A stretch of DNA of 64,000 nucleotides from NCBI GenBank assembly GCA_964007475.1, contig OZ023275.1, positions 3,534,001 through 3,598,000 on the forward strand, in the 5' to 3' direction. This stretch comes from Hybos culiciformis (Eukaryota; Arthropoda; Insecta; Diptera; Hybotidae). The translations under genes and the position numbers were made by a program. How positions within the stretch are numbered: the stretch's first letter is position 1; every line of letters begins with the position of its first letter. Below the pieces are notes generated by a model, which was not told the DNA's origin, did no database searches, and saw only the letters and a program-made list of their open reading frames with translations. Below are positions 39,404-51,400 of the stretch, piece by piece.

Positions 39404-39693
39404 TATTCGTGGTTATGTCAGTTCACCTACATTTTGTACGGCCAACATTCGTTTTTACTCACATACGATAAATAGTGTCGTTTTAAAAATGACATTATTC
39501 ATACGAAAAAAAAACGACTTTATTCATATGATAAATAATGTCGTTTTAAAAGCGACATTATTTATACGAAAAAAACCGACTTAATTCATATATAAATTAT
39601 GACGTGCCTGAAAGCGACATAATTCATTTGTATGGTAGGAATAATGTCGTTTTTTCGTATAAATTATGTCCGTATAAATTATTTCGTAGTGCC

Positions 39694-40317
39694 ATTATTT
39701 ATCGTATGAATAATGTTGTTTTTTCCGTATAAATAAAATCGCTTTTAAAACGACGTTATTTATCGTATGAATAATGGAGTTTTTTCCGTATAAATAAAAT
39801 CGCTTTTAAAACGACATTATTTATCGTATGAATAATGTCGTTTTTCCGTATAAATAAAATCGCTTTTAAAACGACATTATTTATCCTATGAATAATGCCG
39901 TTTTTCCGTATAAATAAAATCGATTTTAAAACGACATTATTTATCTTATGAACAATGTCGTTTTTCTCGTATAAATTATGTCCGTATAAATTATTTCGTA
40001 GTGCCATTATTTATCGTATGAATAATGCCGTTTTTTCCGTATAAGTAAAATCGCTTTTAAAACGACGTTATTTATCCTATTAATAATGTCGTTTTTTTCG
40101 TATAAATAAAATCGCTTTTAAAACGACATTATTTATCGTATGAATAATGTCGTTTTTCCGTATAAATAAAATCGCTTTTAAAACGACATTATTTATCGTA
40201 TGAATAATGCCGTTTTTCCGTATAAATAAAATCGCTTTTAAAACAACATTATTTATCGTATGAATAATGTCGTTTTTCTTGTATAAATGATGTCTGTATA
40301 AATTGTTTCGTAGTGCC
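39694..40317. repeat. Higher-order tandem repeat: two 312-bp units of 60-bp subunits
   Basis: Each 312-bp unit starts ATTATTTATCGTATGAATAA and ends with the terminal sequence TTATTTCGTAGTGCC or a close variant. Inside are about four 60-bp subunits (ATTTATCGTATGAATAATG, then CCGTATAAATAAAATCGC, then TTTTAAAACGACAT). Because 60 is divisible by three, minus-strand frames read as 20-residue repeats; these are not genes. The arrangement suggests amplification of the element's right end. Confidence 0.9.
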
Positions 40318-40680
40318 AAATTATGGGGCAAAAAATTAATAAATATAAATGTGCTATTTGATTACCCAATCCTTTACAATGTGAATTTTTTTTTTTCTTT
40401 TTCTGCATATATGTATATAATATAATATTATATTTTAGTAATAATATTATAACATATAACTGTAGTTAAAATTAAAATATAAAAAGGCTACTATAGACAT
40501 CTTTGTTATTATCATATTGGTGTGTATTATACATTTTTTAAATGCTTTTATTAGTTAATTTAAATGTTTATAAGAATTTGTTTAAGATTTTTTTTTTTTA
40601 GATGAAAAAAAAAAACATATTTTGAAATACTTAACACCTCTTCTCGTAGTTTTATTTTAACACCCGTTTATATATGTATA

Positions 40681-40957
40681 TTTCAGTACTTTTCAAATAC
40701 AATTACTTTTTATTCAGTACTTTTTCAAATCCAATTACTTTTAGGAAAAATATTCAGTACTTTTCAAATACAATTACTTTTTATTCAGTACTTTATCAAA
40801 TCCAATTACTTTTGGAAAAAAGTATTCAGTACTTTTCAAATACAATTACTTTGTATTCAGTACTTTTTCAAATCCAATTATTTTTCGAAAAAAGAATTCA
40901 GTACTTTTCAAATACAATTACTTTGTATTCAGTACTAGTATTCAGTACCAAAGTATT
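40681..40957 (-). repeat. Right subterminal array of the hAT element
   Basis: Inverted counterpart of the array at 35856-36113: CAGTACTTTTCAAATACAAT and CAGTACTTTTTCAAATCCAA alternate. A 100-codon open frame across it is only a translation of the repeat. Confidence 0.88.
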
Positions 40958-40983
40958 TGAATATTCACAACTCTGAATATATT

Positions 40984-43898
40984 AACGGTTCGGGGACATT
41001 ATTTATACCAATTTAAAAACAGCTTTTTGAACTGTATTTATAGTGAAAATATTTAATAAATAAAATGAGTTAAATTTAATTAGAAATACAAATTTTCCAA
41101 TGGGTGTTCCAAATATAAGATAATTTTTTTTTTTTTTTAATTTATAATTCTTTCTGTATAAAATATAAAATTTAAACTTTTTCTTTCAATTCAAATCAAA
41201 TTAGTTAGAACTGATAAAATTGGCTTTAGAAATTGATTTTAATATGTATATAATATACTGCTATTGATTAATAAAGACTTGTTAATCGAAATTGACATGA
41301 TTTTTTATGTGTTTCGCTTCGATTTTTAATTAACATAGATACATTCTAATTATTAAAAATTATATTAAATTAATTCCATGTGATTTTTCCTGATTAAAAC
41401 CAGAAAAATAAACCCTACCGATAGTTTTCATTAACAAGTGCAGTTTCTATTATAAATTACATCAAAATTTTAAATTTATACAAACAACCTATATACGTAG
41501 ACTTATCTTCTAGATGGGCATAAGGAAACTTTCTTTATAAATAGAAAATAACGTTAAACCCTTGTATACCATTTATGATTGTGATCCATATTTGGCTTGA
41601 ACTTAGAACATTTTGAATAATTTTTTTTTTATAAGAAATTATACTAAAAAAATATAAATATAAAAACACATATATATTATTCATTATTGGGTTAAGAAAA
41701 CCTATTGCTATTACATTATGTTGATGTCTAGTCATTTATCTTAAATTTATCTCGTTTTTTTTTTTTTGTACTTTTAAAATTTAAATAAAATTATACGTTC
41801 CACAATCATGTATATTTACTTAAGTAAATGTATTTACTTATGAAACTATCAACTATACAATGCTGGCATATTTGAGATGTTTTAAATATTTATTATACGT
41901 TCATATTTATATAAAAGCATTTATACATATATTATGCATTAAAGATATTTGCACGCCGACTTTAAAGTAACATTACATATTTTTAAAATAAAATAACCAC
42001 GGAGAAAAAAAACACAAACTTATTGCACCAATCTCTTATTTGTAAGAAATAAAATCAAAAAGAAATATATCTTTAGAAAGAAAAAGAAAACCTATATAGG
42101 TATTTATAATTTGAACATTTGCAAATCCAGTTTTTGACTCATAAACAAAAAAAAAAATTACTACAAATTTATAAAACGTTTCATACGTAAAATATTTTAT
42201 GCTAAGCTTAAGGCTACCAACGCGCGTTTTATAAAATTAAAATAAAAAAATAAAAAACTCTTTTCCTACCGGCTTCAAAAGTGCGGTACATATCTAATTA
42301 AGTAAATTCCATAAAAAAAAAATTATTTGAAAATAAACTAACAAAAATGTTTTTAATAATAGTATTATTGTGACACGAAATCTGTCGCATAAATTTTCAA
42401 TAAATTAAGTTATTACCTAAACCGCATCGTTTGTTTTAACATTTCAAGGTTTCAGATGAGATAAATTTATATTATAAATGGAGCATATTAGTCTTTTGTA
42501 ATACATAATATCTTTGAGTATTATATAGATTAAATCTAAATTTTAATTTTGACATTTACAAAAAAAATAAAAATAAAGAATATAAAATTTCATTTTGGTT
42601 TACACATTTCACTGACTTTACAAAATATATGTTATAATTTTCTTGATATTTGATATTTTATTATAAAAGATAAAAATCTAATTAAGTAATATTTAAATTA
42701 TCAGAAACTTCCGGTTCTACTATTTAACTTAATGTTGATTAGGTATAAACAAAAAGGCATAAATAATCACTTAAATATATTTCTGTAATTTTTAAGAGAG
42801 CAGTTTAAATAGTTTAAATTAAAAAAAAAATACAAGTTGTAAAAATAGATTAGTCTTATTATGTTTAATTACTACAACAATCTAGAAGCGTAAAAGTTTG
42901 TGAAAAAGCATTATATCATATGACGAAGTATCTGGCATCATATAATAAAATAATTTTATTCGTATAATTTCTTTATGACAGACAAACTTTCTGATTGATT
43001 TAAATAAGAATGAATGTAGAGAAATTTATTTATAACTTTCTATTAATGAGTCCTGTCAAACTTTTATTCTGAATTTTTTGGATTGGATTGATTGCACCAA
43101 AGATCTCATATTCTATTTAATGCATTATTTTATAGTTCAAATCATGTATGTTCACAATAAACATCAAATAATTCAGCTTTCCGCTTTATATAAATTAATA
43201 CAAAAAAATTTATTCATTCGTTTTAGTATTTTTCCGGGCATTGGCCAAATTTAATATTTTTATAAATATATATATAATATATGTATACCCTATTAGAGTT
43301 TTTATATAGAGCAATAACAAAAATTAACGCCTATTTATATTTTGTTTCCCAAATGGTAAAATAAAGTCTTTTATTTTTTTTTTTTTAAAGAATATTATTA
43401 TGGTTGGTAATTAATATTTATGTTTTTTTTTTATTGTTTTGAAATTTTAATTAACATTAAATAAATGTTCAACAAAAAAAAATCAATTCTTTTATGTTTT
43501 GTTAAAATATTATATATTTAAATTCCTAGAGGTCATACACATATGTATTTATATTGAGGATGTAATTTTAATGTTTTTTAGTTAGATTTTAGAATTTTTT
43601 GCTGACGACCTTGATGTATTTTTTGTTTATATTCTTTATTTCAGCTGAAAATTAAACTGCATAAGCTTTACAAATTCATGTGAAATTAAAATGTTATAAA
43701 ACTATAATATTGTATAATAATGATTTGATTATATTTTATTTGAATTAAACCTTTATTTTAATTATGTCATAAAAATTAAAAATGCAACCATAGATAAAAT
43801 AGAAAATAAAATTGAATTTATTGTTGCGATAAGATAATAAAGTTGAATAGAAGTAATATTGTATTAGGTACATATAGTCCACAACATAATACTCATTT
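40984..43898. other. AT-rich intronic DNA, no gene seen
   Basis: A/T-rich sequence with local palindromes such as TTTACTTAAGTAAA near 41816. One richer patch lies at about 42210-42290 (CTACCAACGCGCG, CCTACCGGCTTC). No frame, RNA gene or element end recognised. Confidence 0.5.
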
Positions 43899-43906
43899 TA
43901 AACACT

Positions 43907-45385
43907 CAGGGCCGTGTCTGAGTTCATGGCCGCCTGCGTGCAAGTCGGTAAAGCCGCCTCTAAACCATATGTGCAAAATATAGTTCTTTTTAATTAGAAA
44001 AAGTTTTTTGGTAGGTGTTAGAGACGGTCCCTAAAATTTTAAATCCGGGACAGTTTTTGCGGAAAAGCCCCCATTCCCGAGTTATAGCCCTTAAAAATTT
44101 TCATACTTTACTTCATACGTTTTTTAAACAGAACTTTGATGAGAAATTAATTTTTTAAAAATCGGAAAAGAGCGGGGCGGCGGACCGCATTTTATGAAAC
44201 AAATTCACATTTACTTCCGCCTATTCTGAATGGCGATTTCAATACCAATTTTGCTGAAGAAAAATAGCAACCACTTGTGCAATTTTTGTTTGAAAAATTT
44301 AGCTTAACCATAAATAATAATCCGAGGCAAACTACTACTAAATATGGTACTACAATTGACAATTACTTTATTCTTAAACAATCTGTCTCTGAAACATTAT
44401 ACATGGAAAGTTTGTTCGGAAAATATTTGTTCTGAACTAAAGATACAAATTTTAACATAATAAATTTTTTTCGGAAAGGAGAATTCTAGCAACTTAGAAA
44501 AATTTTTTAAGCATTCGTATTCAGTCAATTTAATTTGAACTTTTTAATAAATTCTTATTTAATTATATTTACGAAATTTAATTGATAATAAATTCGATAT
44601 TTACTGATTTCTCATTAATTTATTGACAATTTATTTACTTAATTCGATTAATATTATTCCGTTGCGTGAATTTAAAAAAACGGAAGTCCAAAAACTAAAT
44701 TTATTGATATTGAAAATACAATGGGATACTATCTAGTTATAAATATTATATTACATACTTTGGACTTGTGTTATATGTAGTTATATAGTTTAGTATAGTA
44801 AATATGTAGTTATAAACTGTGTAAAGTCTATTGCGAAAATTAGAGATAAAAAATTGTGAATTTTCCAGATATGTCAACAAACATTTGTCTCTTATTTTAG
44901 CTACCACAAACCAATTATTTCCATGATAGAATATGATGACTAGGATAGTAAATTTATTATTCAAATTTTAAAAATTATACTTTTACGCGTAAGAAACTTC
45001 GAGTGTCCCATGCATGACACCTCATGTGTTTTTTTTATTATCTGTTTTCTTTATACTGCACAATCTCAGCAAATATGTTCAAGTTTTTCATAGGCGAATT
45101 GAATCTTAAGTCGAAAAAATTATTAAAATGAAGATTATAATGGAAAAAAAATAAATTTTTAAAATTAAGTAAATGCATCAATAATTAGGTTTCGTTTACC
45201 TTTTGTAAAAACATTGATAATTATTTTTTCCGTTTTTGTTAAATACGACAAAATATAAAGATTGATAACATAATAACAACTCAACACGATTTCGAATACG
45301 AAGTTAATTTAATTTCTTTCGCGGCCTTGGAAACTGGCCGCCTGCGGGCGGCGCCCGCAATGAACTATTTACAGGCACGGCCCTG
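43907..45385. mobile_element. hAT-superfamily element, 1,479 bp, decayed
   Basis: Left end CAGGGCCGTGTCTGAGTTCA, right-end complement CAGGGCCGTGCCTGTAAAT, both followed by GGCCGCCTGC-type sequence. Flanks TAAACACT and TTAACACT form an 8-bp target duplication with one mismatch, implying some age. On the plus strand about 53 codons stay open at 44268-44430 (QPLVQFLFEKFS and on), next to another open stretch broken by TAG. This may be degraded transposase, but I cannot place it in the protein. Confidence 0.85.
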
Positions 45386-45906
45386 TTAACACTCCTTTTT
45401 CAACAAACACGTCACAAAAAAATATGGTTGTTTTTTATTTTTAAAATGTCAATCATGTCAAAAGACCAATAAAAAAAGGCATCAGGACCAGGTAAATTTA
45501 TATATGAAGAGATCGAACAGCGTTTTTTGTTTTTTCTTTCCATGAAAAAGAAGTGAAAAAAGCTATCATAAAAAAGGAATATTGAAAATAGTCTACTACT
45601 ATTGTTATAATTATATGTATTAATGTTATAATTATATGCCAATAATATTTCGTCACAAATTTATTGAAATGTGATCATTTAAATTACTCGAATTGTACCC
45701 ATATTTTTTTTGAACGAACTATTTGACGTAACAAAATAAGTCTTGATAATAAAGACGTCATGTAAATCCTATGAAGCTTATTTATATGTTTTTTTTGATT
45801 TGTAGTTACCTGCAGGCTAATGACTCTTTATCTAATTAGGTTATTATAGTTATTTGTTAAAAATATTAATTCTAAAACCATTATTGACGTCAATATTAAA
45901 GCTTAC

Positions 45907-45927
45907 CTCAATTCCGATTTGTCTCAT
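45907..45927 (-). CDS. Candidate first coding exon (7 codons, MRQIGIE)
   Basis: On the minus strand, ATG at 45927 opens seven codons (MRQIGIE) that end exactly at a consensus donor, GAG|GTAAGC. The exon ends in phase 0, and the main coding exon at 2833 begins in phase 0, so the two would join as MRQIGIE-KDDPLKR. The bases before ATG are AAAA, a good insect start context. This would make the protein 361 aa and the intron about 43 kb. The region just upstream is A-rich with no pyrimidine tract, so it looks like a 5' UTR rather than an acceptor. A match of phase alone has a one-in-three chance, so transcript evidence is needed. Confidence 0.4.
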
Positions 45928-48113
45928 TTTTGTATTTCTGTTTTTTTGTTGTTTTGTTTTTATTTTTTTGTAATTATTATTTTGGCAATAATTTTAATAA
46001 AATTTCGTTTATTTGAAAAATAAAATAAAATTTCACTCTTTTTAGTTTAGTTTTTTATAACTTTTTTTTTGTTTTTCCTCTAGGTATATACGTATATTTT
46101 TTTTTTCTTAATTTTAATTCAAATTATAACAGAAATTCATCAATGCAGAAAATTATATTCAAAAAAATATTTATTTGATTTTTTTTGAATTATTTTTTTT
46201 GAATTATTTTTTTTAAATGAAGTTTTTTTTTTTGAAAAAATTTTGAACTATAAAAATATAATTTTTGTTTTTTATTCAATAATTTTTTTTTTTTAATTTA
46301 TATTTTTGTGTTAATTACAATTTATTTGTTTGACAATTCTTTTCTTTTTTTTTTTATTTTTTTTTTTTTTTTGCGAAAAAAAATCGAAAATTTGTTAAAC
46401 TTTATTGTTTGTTATTGTTCAACATCCATGAAAAAAGACAAAAATAAAATAAAATTTAATAATAATTCTTTTATTTATTTTGTTTTGTTTGTAGCAAAAA
46501 AATTTTACTTTTTTTTAATTAAGTCCACAGCACTAAATTTGACAGAGTAATGGAACTTAATGAGAGAAATTTAAATGGAATTTTGAAAATAGCTTAGATC
46601 TAATCTATGTACTTTAGGGTATATATTTTCTGAAGTGTTTTGAAGGAGGGCTCAAGTTATATATGAAAGAAAAATGTTTAACTTTAAAAAAAAAAATGTT
46701 TGATTGATAAAAGCTTAATTTAATTATATCTTAAAAATCAACTATAGAGTCAAGTTTTCTAAATCAAAGGGTAGGTTGAAATAACTTTTTAAAGGTAAAT
46801 ATGACAATTATAAGTTTTAACATATATTATAAAAATGATTTCTATTTTGTTTTTTAACATTGCACAAAAATTTAAAATAAAATTATGCCTTCAAAATACA
46901 ATTTTTGCAATTCACTATTTAATTTTCTGACAGACAATAATTATAAAAAATAGAACATGCCAAAATTTGCATCAATAATATAAGAATAATATATGCATCA
47001 ATAATATATGTATATGTTGAACTGTACTGTGAAAATTCATTGACCGTACAAGCTGTGATGAATAAAATAAAATTTTCAAACCTTTTTTTTTTTTTTTAAT
47101 TTTTTTTATATAAATTTTATTTTTTAATTCAAATAAAAGGAAAAAAAAAATTGTATATTTTTATTACGAATTTAAAAAAAAAACACATCCGAACTACTGA
47201 ATTATTCAACATCAACTGAACTTGAAAAGTGAAATATAAAAATTCAACAATAATAATATCAGAAAAAAAAAAAAACTTTTTTTTTTCCGTGGTAAAAAAT
47301 AAATTGTAAATTAAAGAATGAATGAAGCACCAAACCATCATCGTTGTGTAGAGTAGAAGAAAAATTATATATAGTATTGTATAGTTTAAAAACCTCTCAC
47401 AGAAATTTAATTTTTTTTTTAATTTTTGTGGTGAAAATAAAAAGTTAAATTTTTTGTTGATCTAACAACGAGCTTAATACACAAAAAAAAAATATTTTAA
47501 TAAAAGAGTTAAAAGAGAATTAATTCTAGCTTCATTTAATTTCTACCAGATACCGGCTTGCGAGAGAATTGAGCAGTTTTATTTATTGCTTTTGTTAAAA
47601 AAAAAATTTTTTTAAAAGATATCACCGCTCAAAAATAATTATTTACTCAGGTGATTAATTAAAAAAAAAAAAAAAAAAATTATTTTCTTCTGTTGCTTAC
47701 TTTGAGAGAAAAAATAAATATAAAATTTGTTGTATATTCGCTCCTATTCGTAAATATTAAGAAGTTCATTTATTTTTTATCAGTAGAAAATTATATTAAA
47801 ATGGGTACATTATTAAAAAAAAAGAAAAAAAAAGATATTTGTATCTAATTTTTTATTTTCTTATTTAAAGAAGAGACTGCGGGAATTTTGGCGTTATTGT
47901 AAAGTAAAAAGATGAAGTAATGGAATTAATGTAAATATTTACTTTTTCTTACTTTAATTAAAAAAAAAGAAATTTTTTTTAGTTAGTCAACAAAAGAATA
48001 TTTAATACAAAAAATACGTTAAGTACACAGTAGCCGTCAATTGAAAGTAAATGTCGTATGAAAAACAGACTATAAACGGTCTCATTGAATGGTTGTCCTT
48101 CACTAAAATGCTT
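45928..48113. other. T-rich (plus strand) region upstream of the candidate first exon
   Basis: Long T runs on the plus strand at 46040-46380 and 47080-47480, so A-rich on the minus strand, including tandem TTTTTTTTGAATTA near 46176-46215. It could hold the 5' UTR and promoter of the minus-strand gene. A GC-richer patch at 47545-47580 (AGATACCGGCTTGCGAGAGA) is a possible core promoter, without a clear initiator. Frames of 70-80 codons here are homopolymer products. Confidence 0.4.
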
Positions 48114-48116
48114 TTA

Positions 48117-48410
48117 ACTAATGAATTGCTTGAACGATTCTTTATGTGCCAAAAAATCCGAAATCTTACTTTCAGCTCGCCTAAAGGATGCGATTCTATA
48201 AGGTTTCCGAGTTTTTAGAAGAGTCTGGTAGACTCCGATTTTTTCCAGGGATTCGGCGAGAATTTTAATAAAAATTATTGTTATATTTGTGTAAATGATT
48301 AAATAATGTTGGTATAAGGTACTGAAGGAGTCTGGAGAAGCACCTGGTTGTGACCAAGGTATCTTGGAAGTATAAAGTAACTCAAACCGATAAAAAAATG
48401 TACTCCATAT
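48117..48410 (-). other. 98-codon open frame without ATG, unrecognised
   Basis: Minus strand, open from after TAA at 48413 to TAA at 48116-48114. The downstream half has mixed, protein-like composition: SLEKIGVYQTLLKTRKPYRI then ASFRRAESKISDFLAHKES. The upstream half includes an AT-rich stretch (LIIYTNITIIF) that looks intron-like but lacks splice sites. It belongs to a block of higher complexity that extends to about 48850. It may be a transposon protein relic, an exon, or chance. Confidence 0.3.
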
Positions 48411-51400
48411 TTAATTTATGTGTATTTTATTTTTTTTTAATTTAAGGTAAATTTTGCAAAAAAAAGTTAGATATTTTTGAAAATCTAAAGTTTCAGTTTT
48501 TTAAATCGCCGCATTTATGCCATTTGAAAGGGAATAGGATGACAAAATTTCTACGTTAAATTGACCTTTCAAAAGTCTTTATTATGGAATAAAACTATTC
48601 AAAGGCTGAAATTTTGGATTTTTTGAAAAATTATGGTAAATTTCTTCTTGAATACAGATTTTGTCTTTCCGCCCACAGAAATGTACTATAGGTATTATCT
48701 TTTTTGAATATTATGTTCACAAATAAATTTTTAATTATTGATAAAACGGATCAGTTTCAAATCCAATTTTTTGTCAAAGAAGAACTTACAGCTTGTTCGA
48801 AGAGGATAATTTTCAATTTTCATTTTCATGCCCACCTAGAACATTCTATTTACTTCTATATTCCGTAAATACTTAATAAATTACTGTACAAAAAAATTTA
48901 TACGCTTATAAATTCATTCATAAAAAAAAAAAAAAAAATTAACGTTAATAATTATTATTTTTATGCATTTGATTAACAATGGGATATGGTATTATAATAA
49001 AGGAATTAATGCACTTTTAAAGAACGGCTTCATTGTTATTTAAAAATATAAAGAGTAGATACCAAAAAAAAATTAATATTGTATTGTGGTGTGCTTTCAC
49101 CCGCAACAGAATTCTTTTTTTTTTCATTTATAATATCATGTAGGTACGCCGATTTTTGTCTCGTAATATTATTTATTATATACATCGTCGTAATATTTAT
49201 TTAATTAAAACCGCCATAATAACAAATAATATAACGTATATAAAACTTATATGATATTGATCAATTTAAGTAATTTTTGTAATGTGATATATTCTCAAAG
49301 CTATCATGTAACTCATATAAAATTCAATAAAAATTTTGTTCACGAAAAAAAAATTTTTATTTTTATAATTCGTTATAATGAAAATATTATTAATTTAATG
49401 TAAAATTTATTTTAGATTTAAATATTTAAATATATTTAAAATCATATAATTTGCTAAGTATATTATATCTATTATGGTTTGATGTCTTACAAAAAGAGCT
49501 TAAAAAAGATCAAACTTAAAGATCAAATGAAGCGCAAACTGAGATAATCTTCTTATAAAAGTAATTACTTTTTTAACCTACATGAATTTGCGCCAAGTGT
49601 GTATAGTATTAGCGTATTATGTACAAGAAAACACAATCTTATAAGTTAAAATAAAAATTCGGCAAAATAATTAAACTGCTGCTAAATTGCAAAAAAAAAC
49701 AAAATCAAATTGCTTCCCAAAACAAAGCATATAGCCCGTTTAATTTTTTTTTTTATTGAATAATTATTTTTAATTTAAAATATTAAGGTTTGTTATAATT
49801 TATTTTTTTAACTTATTTTTTTTTTTAATTATAATCTAAAACTTAGGGACTATTAAAGATTTTTCGCTGTGTCAAGTTGGTGGTAACCGGAAGTAATTTT
49901 AATGTTTTTTTTTTTTTGTTTTTTGAATCGAGAAAAAAAAGGGGAAAAATATTCATAATTGCCTTTATACATTTTTCACTTTCAACTTTTTTGAATTTCC
50001 ATTTGACCTGCATTTATTAACATAAATATATTGGTATTTAATGCATATATACATAAATGAAATTCAAATTTATCTATTCACCATGTCCGAAACAAAAAAA
50101 AAAAAAAACGATTTTTGCAAAAATGCGTAAGAAAAAAAAAACACCCTACATACAATATAATTGTACGGGGGAAAGATAAAATTAAAAATCATGATAAATT
50201 TTCGGTCATTACACTATTATAACTTTAATATATTTAAACAGGGTTAAAAAAAAAAATGAAAATTTATAGTTACGATTGTTTGAAAGTTTTCTGGAAATTT
50301 ATATTATTTTGAATTTGAAATTGAATGTAAACTTATGAGAGCTTCCAATCAAACTTGATTTTAATAAACGAACTAACGAAGTAAGGTTGAAATGAAAATT
50401 AATTAATTTTTTTTAGTCTTAAGTTTTCGAAATCAATTTAATTTAATCCTGAAAAAAAATTTTTTTTTCTACGGTTAATTCCCAAAAAACTTTTTGAATT
50501 ATTAAAATCAAAACAGATTTCTTTTTTGTAGGTCTTATAAGTTAGTTATCATTAAATGAACAAAATATTATTACTTTTAATTTTTTTTTTCATTATGGGA
50601 AATTCGTAAATGTTATCATAATAGTCAGTTATAAATACATAAAGTATAATGAACATAAAAAAAATGAACAAACAAGATAGTAAATTTAATAACACTACAT
50701 AAATACACCCACACTATGTATAGTTTTAAGTAAGCGGACATAATTTTTATGTAATCAAATTTTCACTAGAAACAAAAATCCAAGTTTATTGGACTTTAAT
50801 AATTAAAATATATTGTATATATAGAAATTCATTCATAGTAATAGTTAAAAACAAAAAAAAAAAAACAAAAAAAAAAGAATAACAAAATTTTGGTAAGTCA
50901 TCAAATCAATTTATTAATAACAATGTACCTACCAAAAAAAAATAAATAGTATTAAGAAAAGTGAAAAAGTATATTATATACAGAAAAAGATAGTAAAAGT
51001 TTTTGTATGTCATGTCAACGCCCTATTAAATTTCCAAAGGAAAACCTTTTTTTTTTGCTTACAAATTTTTTTTTTTTTTTGTTTTTGAATATTTTCGTTT
51101 TCTAAACTTATGAATTTTTTCAAGAATACAGAGAGACACTTAAAAACTTAAATAAAATTAGCTTTCACAAATCATTCATCAAACACTTCTAAAATTTCTG
51201 TTTCTAAAGAAATATTTTTATTTGGTAAGTCACTTCTGGCTCTAAATTTAATAAATAATTTCCTTCTAAAATCCTTGATTCAAAAATAGCATATCGATTT
51301 ATATTAAAACAATTAAGTTACAAATTTTTGAAAAGCCGAATTATTAATTGTAACAATTATTACATAAGCATTTTACTTTCATTTATTCAGCACCTACTTT

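Larger units (their letters stand above)
38905..39693. mobile_element. Mutator-like foldback element, copy C (789 bp)
   Basis: Left end GGCACTCCGAAATAATT and right end AATTATTTCGTAGTGCC. Flanks ACTATTTATCG and ATTATTTATCG are similar, but this sequence is itself repetitive, so the target duplication is uncertain. Like copy B it has palindromic arms and two GC-rich hairpin modules, both partly deleted. Confidence 0.7.
36999..40317. mobile_element. Long-TIR foldback element, Mutator-like (copy A)
   Basis: Left end GGGTCCCGAAACAATTTATA, right end AATTGTTTCGTAGTGCC, inside the hAT shell. Flanks AATTATGAG and AATTATGGG suggest a 9-10 bp target duplication with mismatch. The body is built of short palindromes of the type ATAAATAATGTCGTTTTAAA. 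It contains a TTAA element, copies B and C and a higher-order array. Superfamily is inferred from the 9-bp duplication of copy B. Confidence 0.65.
35829..40975. mobile_element. hAT-superfamily element with nested insertions
   Basis: Ends are CAGAGTTGTAAC at 35829 and CACAACTCTG at 40975, an imperfect terminal inverted repeat of hAT type. They are flanked by an exact 8-bp target duplication, AATATATT (35821-35828 and 40976-40983). Both ends carry inverted arrays of AGTACT-containing repeats. Without the nested elements about 1.1 kb remains and there is no transposase, so it is non-autonomous. It is the outermost shell of the nest. Confidence 0.9.
2834..45906 (-). other. Putative 43-kb intron of the AKAP2/MISP-like gene
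   Basis: This is the interval between the phase-0 acceptor at 2833 and the candidate donor at 45906. I found no convincing further coding exon in it. It carries the tandem duplication, the transposon nest and a separate hAT element listed below. If the first exon is wrong, this is simply the upstream intron or intergenic DNA of the same gene. Confidence 0.4.

Noticed and set aside
39694..40317. CRISPR-like regular repeats
   Set aside because: Repeats are contiguous without unique spacers, the DNA is eukaryotic, and no cas-like gene is present.
39756..40331. Minus-strand proteins made of 20-residue repeats (INNVVLKAILFIRKNDIIHT type)
   Set aside because: The 60-bp AT subunits are divisible by three, so the repeat stays open by arithmetic. 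They lie inside transposon arms without start context.
40674..40976. 100-codon frame (+)
   Set aside because: Translation of the AGTACT subterminal array of the hAT element.
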